A DNA stretch of 5,751 nucleotides from Promethearchaeota archaeon. Lineage in GTDB: Archaea > Asgardarchaeota > Lokiarchaeia > Sigyniarchaeales > SOKP01. Positions 3,832 through 5,751 of this stretch are shown here, one piece after another. The translations under genes and the position numbers were made by a program. Where the stretch lies: assembly GCA_030605895.1 (NCBI GenBank), contig JAUWHL010000169.1, positions 1-5,751 on the forward strand, written 5' to 3'. Below the pieces are notes generated by a model, which made no database searches, had not been told where the DNA came from, and saw only the letters and a program-made list of their open reading frames with translations. Positions within the stretch are counted from its first letter, which is position 1. Each line of letters starts with the position of its first letter.

Positions 3832-5217
3832 TTGTCTGACATAGAAACAGAATCTTATTCTCTTAAGGAAAATAGTGAAAGAGATGTAGAAATTTTTGTT
3901 GGAATTCAAGCTTTTGCCACTCAAAAGATGGGTTCTATTGGAGGAGAATATAAAAGTAATTTTAAGGATTTTATTGTCAGAGAAATTGATACTCATGGAA
4001 ACATTCTTGACATAAAAGTTGATTCTAAAAGTCATTCATTTTCTAAAGAATTAAAAGATAGATATACAACCTTTAATTTAACAAAAATCAATAAAGATAC
4101 ATTTGAAGCAATAAGAAGGATTAGTAAAGCATTGAAAATTCCTTATGATATTATCAATTATTCTGGTTTAAAAGATAAGTTTTCAATTTCAGTTCAAAAA
4201 ATTTCCATTAAAGGAGATCATGTCGAAAAATTAAGAAATCTTAAGATTAAGGACATTTTCATTAGAAATATTAATCCAACCAAAAAATCTGTCAAGTTGG
4301 GAAGTCATTGGGGTAATTATTTTACAATTATACTAAGAAATATCGAAGATAATAAGAATTTAAAAAGTGAAATAGAGAATTATATAAAATTTTTAAACAA
4401 CTTTGGATTTCCTAACTATTTTGGGCTTCAAAGATTTGGAAATTTCAGGCCTAATTCGCATATTGTTGGGCGTTGTCTTCTAGAAGGCAATTTTAAGAAA
4501 ACATTTGAAGAATTTGTTTCAAAAACATATACAACTGAATCTATTATATCAAGACAGGTAAGAAAAGAGTTTAGAATAACTGGAAATTTAGAAAAAGCAT
4601 TCAAAGAATTTCCAAAGGGTTTGAATTATGAAAGAAATATGATTCAATATTTACTCGAAAACCCAGAGGATTATGAAGGTAGCATTAATACATTATCTTT
4701 TGATTTGAAGAAATTATTAATTAGTTCCTTTCAATCATATATATTTAACAAGATGCTTTCAAAAAGAGTTGAAAATGGGTTTTCTTTGTTTGAACCTATG
4801 AAAGGTGATGTTATTTGTATATTAGATGATTATAATGGGAATAAAACTCAAGTAAAATACATTTATGGCGGTAATTTGGATAAATATTTGAAGAAAGCAT
4901 TAAATCTAAATCGAGCTGCAATAGTAATACCCTTAATTGGTACTAATACAAATTTAAATGATTTTCCGTTCATGAAATTATTTTTCGAAAAAATTGTAAA
5001 ACAAGAAAACATTGATAAGGAAATTTTTAATAAAACCTTGAATTATGGAGAAGAATTAAAAGGTTCTATTAGACCGATGATTGTGAAACCAACTGGATTA
5101 AAAATATTGGAATTAACTGACGATGATCTTAATCCCGGAAAAAAAAAAATCAAGTTTGAATTTTCTCTTCAGAAGGGAACTTATGCAACAATGTTGATTA
5201 GAGAGTTTATTAAATAA
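3832..5217 (+). CDS. truD: tRNA pseudouridine synthase TruD
   Basis: A 461-residue TruD/Pus7-family enzyme, which turns uridine into pseudouridine in tRNA (position 13 in studied members; some relatives also modify position 35), with no cofactor, in the cytoplasm. The N-terminal family motif is IGGEYKSNFKDFIVREI (36-52). The catalytic motif is SGLKDKFSISVQ (111-122), with Asp115 as the expected nucleophile. NYFGLQRFGNFRPNSHIVG (195-213) is the RNA-binding/active-site motif. The TRUD insert follows; it includes LISSFQSYIFNKMLSKRV (296-313). The closing motif is LQKGTYATMLIREFIK (446-461). The length suits archaeal members, and nothing key is missing. The TTG at 3832 follows an in-frame TAG at 3820. 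Starting at Met33 would remove the VEIFVGIQAFAT strand that relatives have before the first motif. It lies 23 bases after pth2 and overlaps the opposite-strand gene by 8 bases at its 3' end. An A11 run lies in its last quarter. Confidence 0.96.
   Translation: MSDIETESYSLKENSERDVEIFVGIQAFATQKMGSIGGEYKSNFKDFIVREIDTHGNILDIKVDSKSHSFSKELKDRYTTFNLTKINKDTFEAIRRISKALKIPYDIINYSGLKDKFSISVQKISIKGDHVEKLRNLKIKDIFIRNINPTKKSVKLGSHWGNYFTIILRNIEDNKNLKSEIENYIKFLNNFGFPNYFGLQRFGNFRPNSHIVGRCLLEGNFKKTFEEFVSKTYTTESIISRQVRKEFRITGNLEKAFKEFPKGLNYERNMIQYLLENPEDYEGSINTLSFDLKKLLISSFQSYIFNKMLSKRVENGFSLFEPMKGDVICILDDYNGNKTQVKYIYGGNLDKYLKKALNLNRAAIVIPLIGTNTNLNDFPFMKLFFEKIVKQENIDKEIFNKTLNYGEELKGSIRPMIVKPTGLKILELTDDDLNPGKKKIKFEFSLQKGTYATMLIREFIK
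5139..5149 (+). repeat. A11 homopolymer inside truD
   Basis: Eleven A bases encode the end of a Gly codon, three Lys codons and the first base of an Ile codon (residues 435-440). The frame is correct across it, because the conserved C-terminal motif follows. Runs of this length are prone to slippage by polymerases and to sequencing error. Confidence 0.9.
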
Positions 5218-5751
5218 CTTGAATAACATATGATTTTATAGTTTCAATTCCAAAAATATCAATTATTTTCACTGAAACTTTATAACTTCCTGATTCCTTA
5301 TAGTGATATAAATCTGATTTCAAAGAGAGTGTCCTAATTTTCGGTGTTCTATAAGAAAACCACATATTTTTAAAAATATTATCTTTAGAATTAAAATCAA
5401 TAGACCAATAATCAATCCAGTCTGAATATGATTTTATATTTTCTTTAATTTTATCTGAAACAAAATCCTCAAAAGATATGCTGTAATCAATCAATTCCAC
5501 TTTAATCTTCTTATCATCTTGATGGATTTTAACAATAAAATCAGTGGATCCTTTCAATTCAATTATTTTTTTATTCCGAACATCTTTACTTATAAAAACT
5601 TTAGGTATGGAATTTTTTTCATCCAATTTATCGATTCCTATGATATTAAAGGAACTAGGATCTTTATTATAAATCCTTTTCCAATTGATTATGTCATTAC
5701 TTTTACTTACATTGAGACTTCTTTTCCTTATCATATGAATCGAGTACATAT
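5210..5751 (-). CDS. C-terminal part of a probable DNA methyltransferase or type III R-M-like protein (5' end beyond window)
   Basis: The minus-strand frame is open to the window edge. An ATG at 5749-5747 would give 179 residues, but I think it is internal. The last 75 residues match, from memory, a domain at the C-terminus of archaeal and bacterial adenine-specific DNA methyltransferases or their type III partners: WIDYWSIDF (111-119), F-K-N-M-W-x-S-Y-R-T (126-135), then Y-x-x-S-G-S-Y-K-V-S-V-K-I-I-D-I-F-G (150-167) before a final beta strand. Relatives read IDYWAVDW, W-x-S-F-R-T and V-K-V-I-D-I-F-G-N-D-T. The preceding part (VFISKD, then VKIHQDDKKIKVELIDYSIS) fits the region just before it. 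The methyltransferase catalytic motifs would lie outside the window, so the activity is inferred. The gene converges on truD with an 8-base overlap. An independent small protein made of this domain alone cannot be excluded. Confidence 0.7.
   Translation of the reverse strand, partial: MYSIHMIRKRSLNVSKSNDIINWKRIYNKDPSSFNIIGIDKLDEKNSIPKVFISKDVRNKKIIELKGSTDFIVKIHQDDKKIKVELIDYSISFEDFVSDKIKENIKSYSDWIDYWSIDFNSKDNIFKNMWFSYRTPKIRTLSLKSDLYHYKESGSYKVSVKIIDIFGIETIKSYVIQVI

Noticed and set aside
3817..4035. Minus-strand frame of 72 residues
   Set aside because: Antisense to the start of truD, whose conserved motif lies in the same bases.

Overview
The window is very AT-rich (G+C is low throughout) and looks archaeal. 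The evidence is the centre of the + strand: a Cys-rich NusA/KH-like protein of archaeal type, a Pth2-type peptidyl-tRNA hydrolase (the archaeal/eukaryotic form, not bacterial Pth) and a 461-residue TruD of archaeal size. Non-ATG starts dominate: TTG, GTG and TTG in this block, and TTG in the membrane-protein gene. Shine-Dalgarno sites are weak. The lineage cannot be fixed from sequence alone; an uncultured low-GC archaeon, possibly Asgard, is my guess.

Left part (1-1169, minus strand): an OLD/AAA_15-like ABC-type ATPase gene. Fourteen bases downstream lies a second gene that runs off the window. Its N-terminus carries a Toprim-like E-G-x-x-E motif. Together they look like a two-gene ATPase plus Toprim-like nuclease module, an arrangement known in defence and DNA-repair systems; the function here is inferred.

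Middle (1170-2882): a minus-strand gene for a four-helix membrane protein of unknown function, then about 830 bp with no recognised gene. That stretch holds two candidate small genes. One on the minus strand (2219-2374) has a protein-like, beta-strand-rich sequence. The other is on the plus strand (2426-2632). There are also several short AT-rich palindromes. The last 250 bp before the translation/RNA block is very AT-rich and empty apart from promoter-like and palindromic elements.

Right part (2883-5217, plus strand): the NusA/KH-like gene, pth2 and truD in one orientation, with gaps of 47 and 23 bp. This is probably an operon for RNA and translation upkeep: RNA binding, peptidyl-tRNA recycling and tRNA pseudouridylation. 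truD overlaps by 8 bp, tail to tail, a minus-strand frame (5210-5751). That frame matches my memory of the C-terminal domain of adenine-specific DNA methyltransferases or type III restriction-modification-like proteins, and its N-terminus lies beyond the window. A conserved housekeeping block therefore sits between an ATPase/Toprim-like pair and a probable DNA-modification gene.
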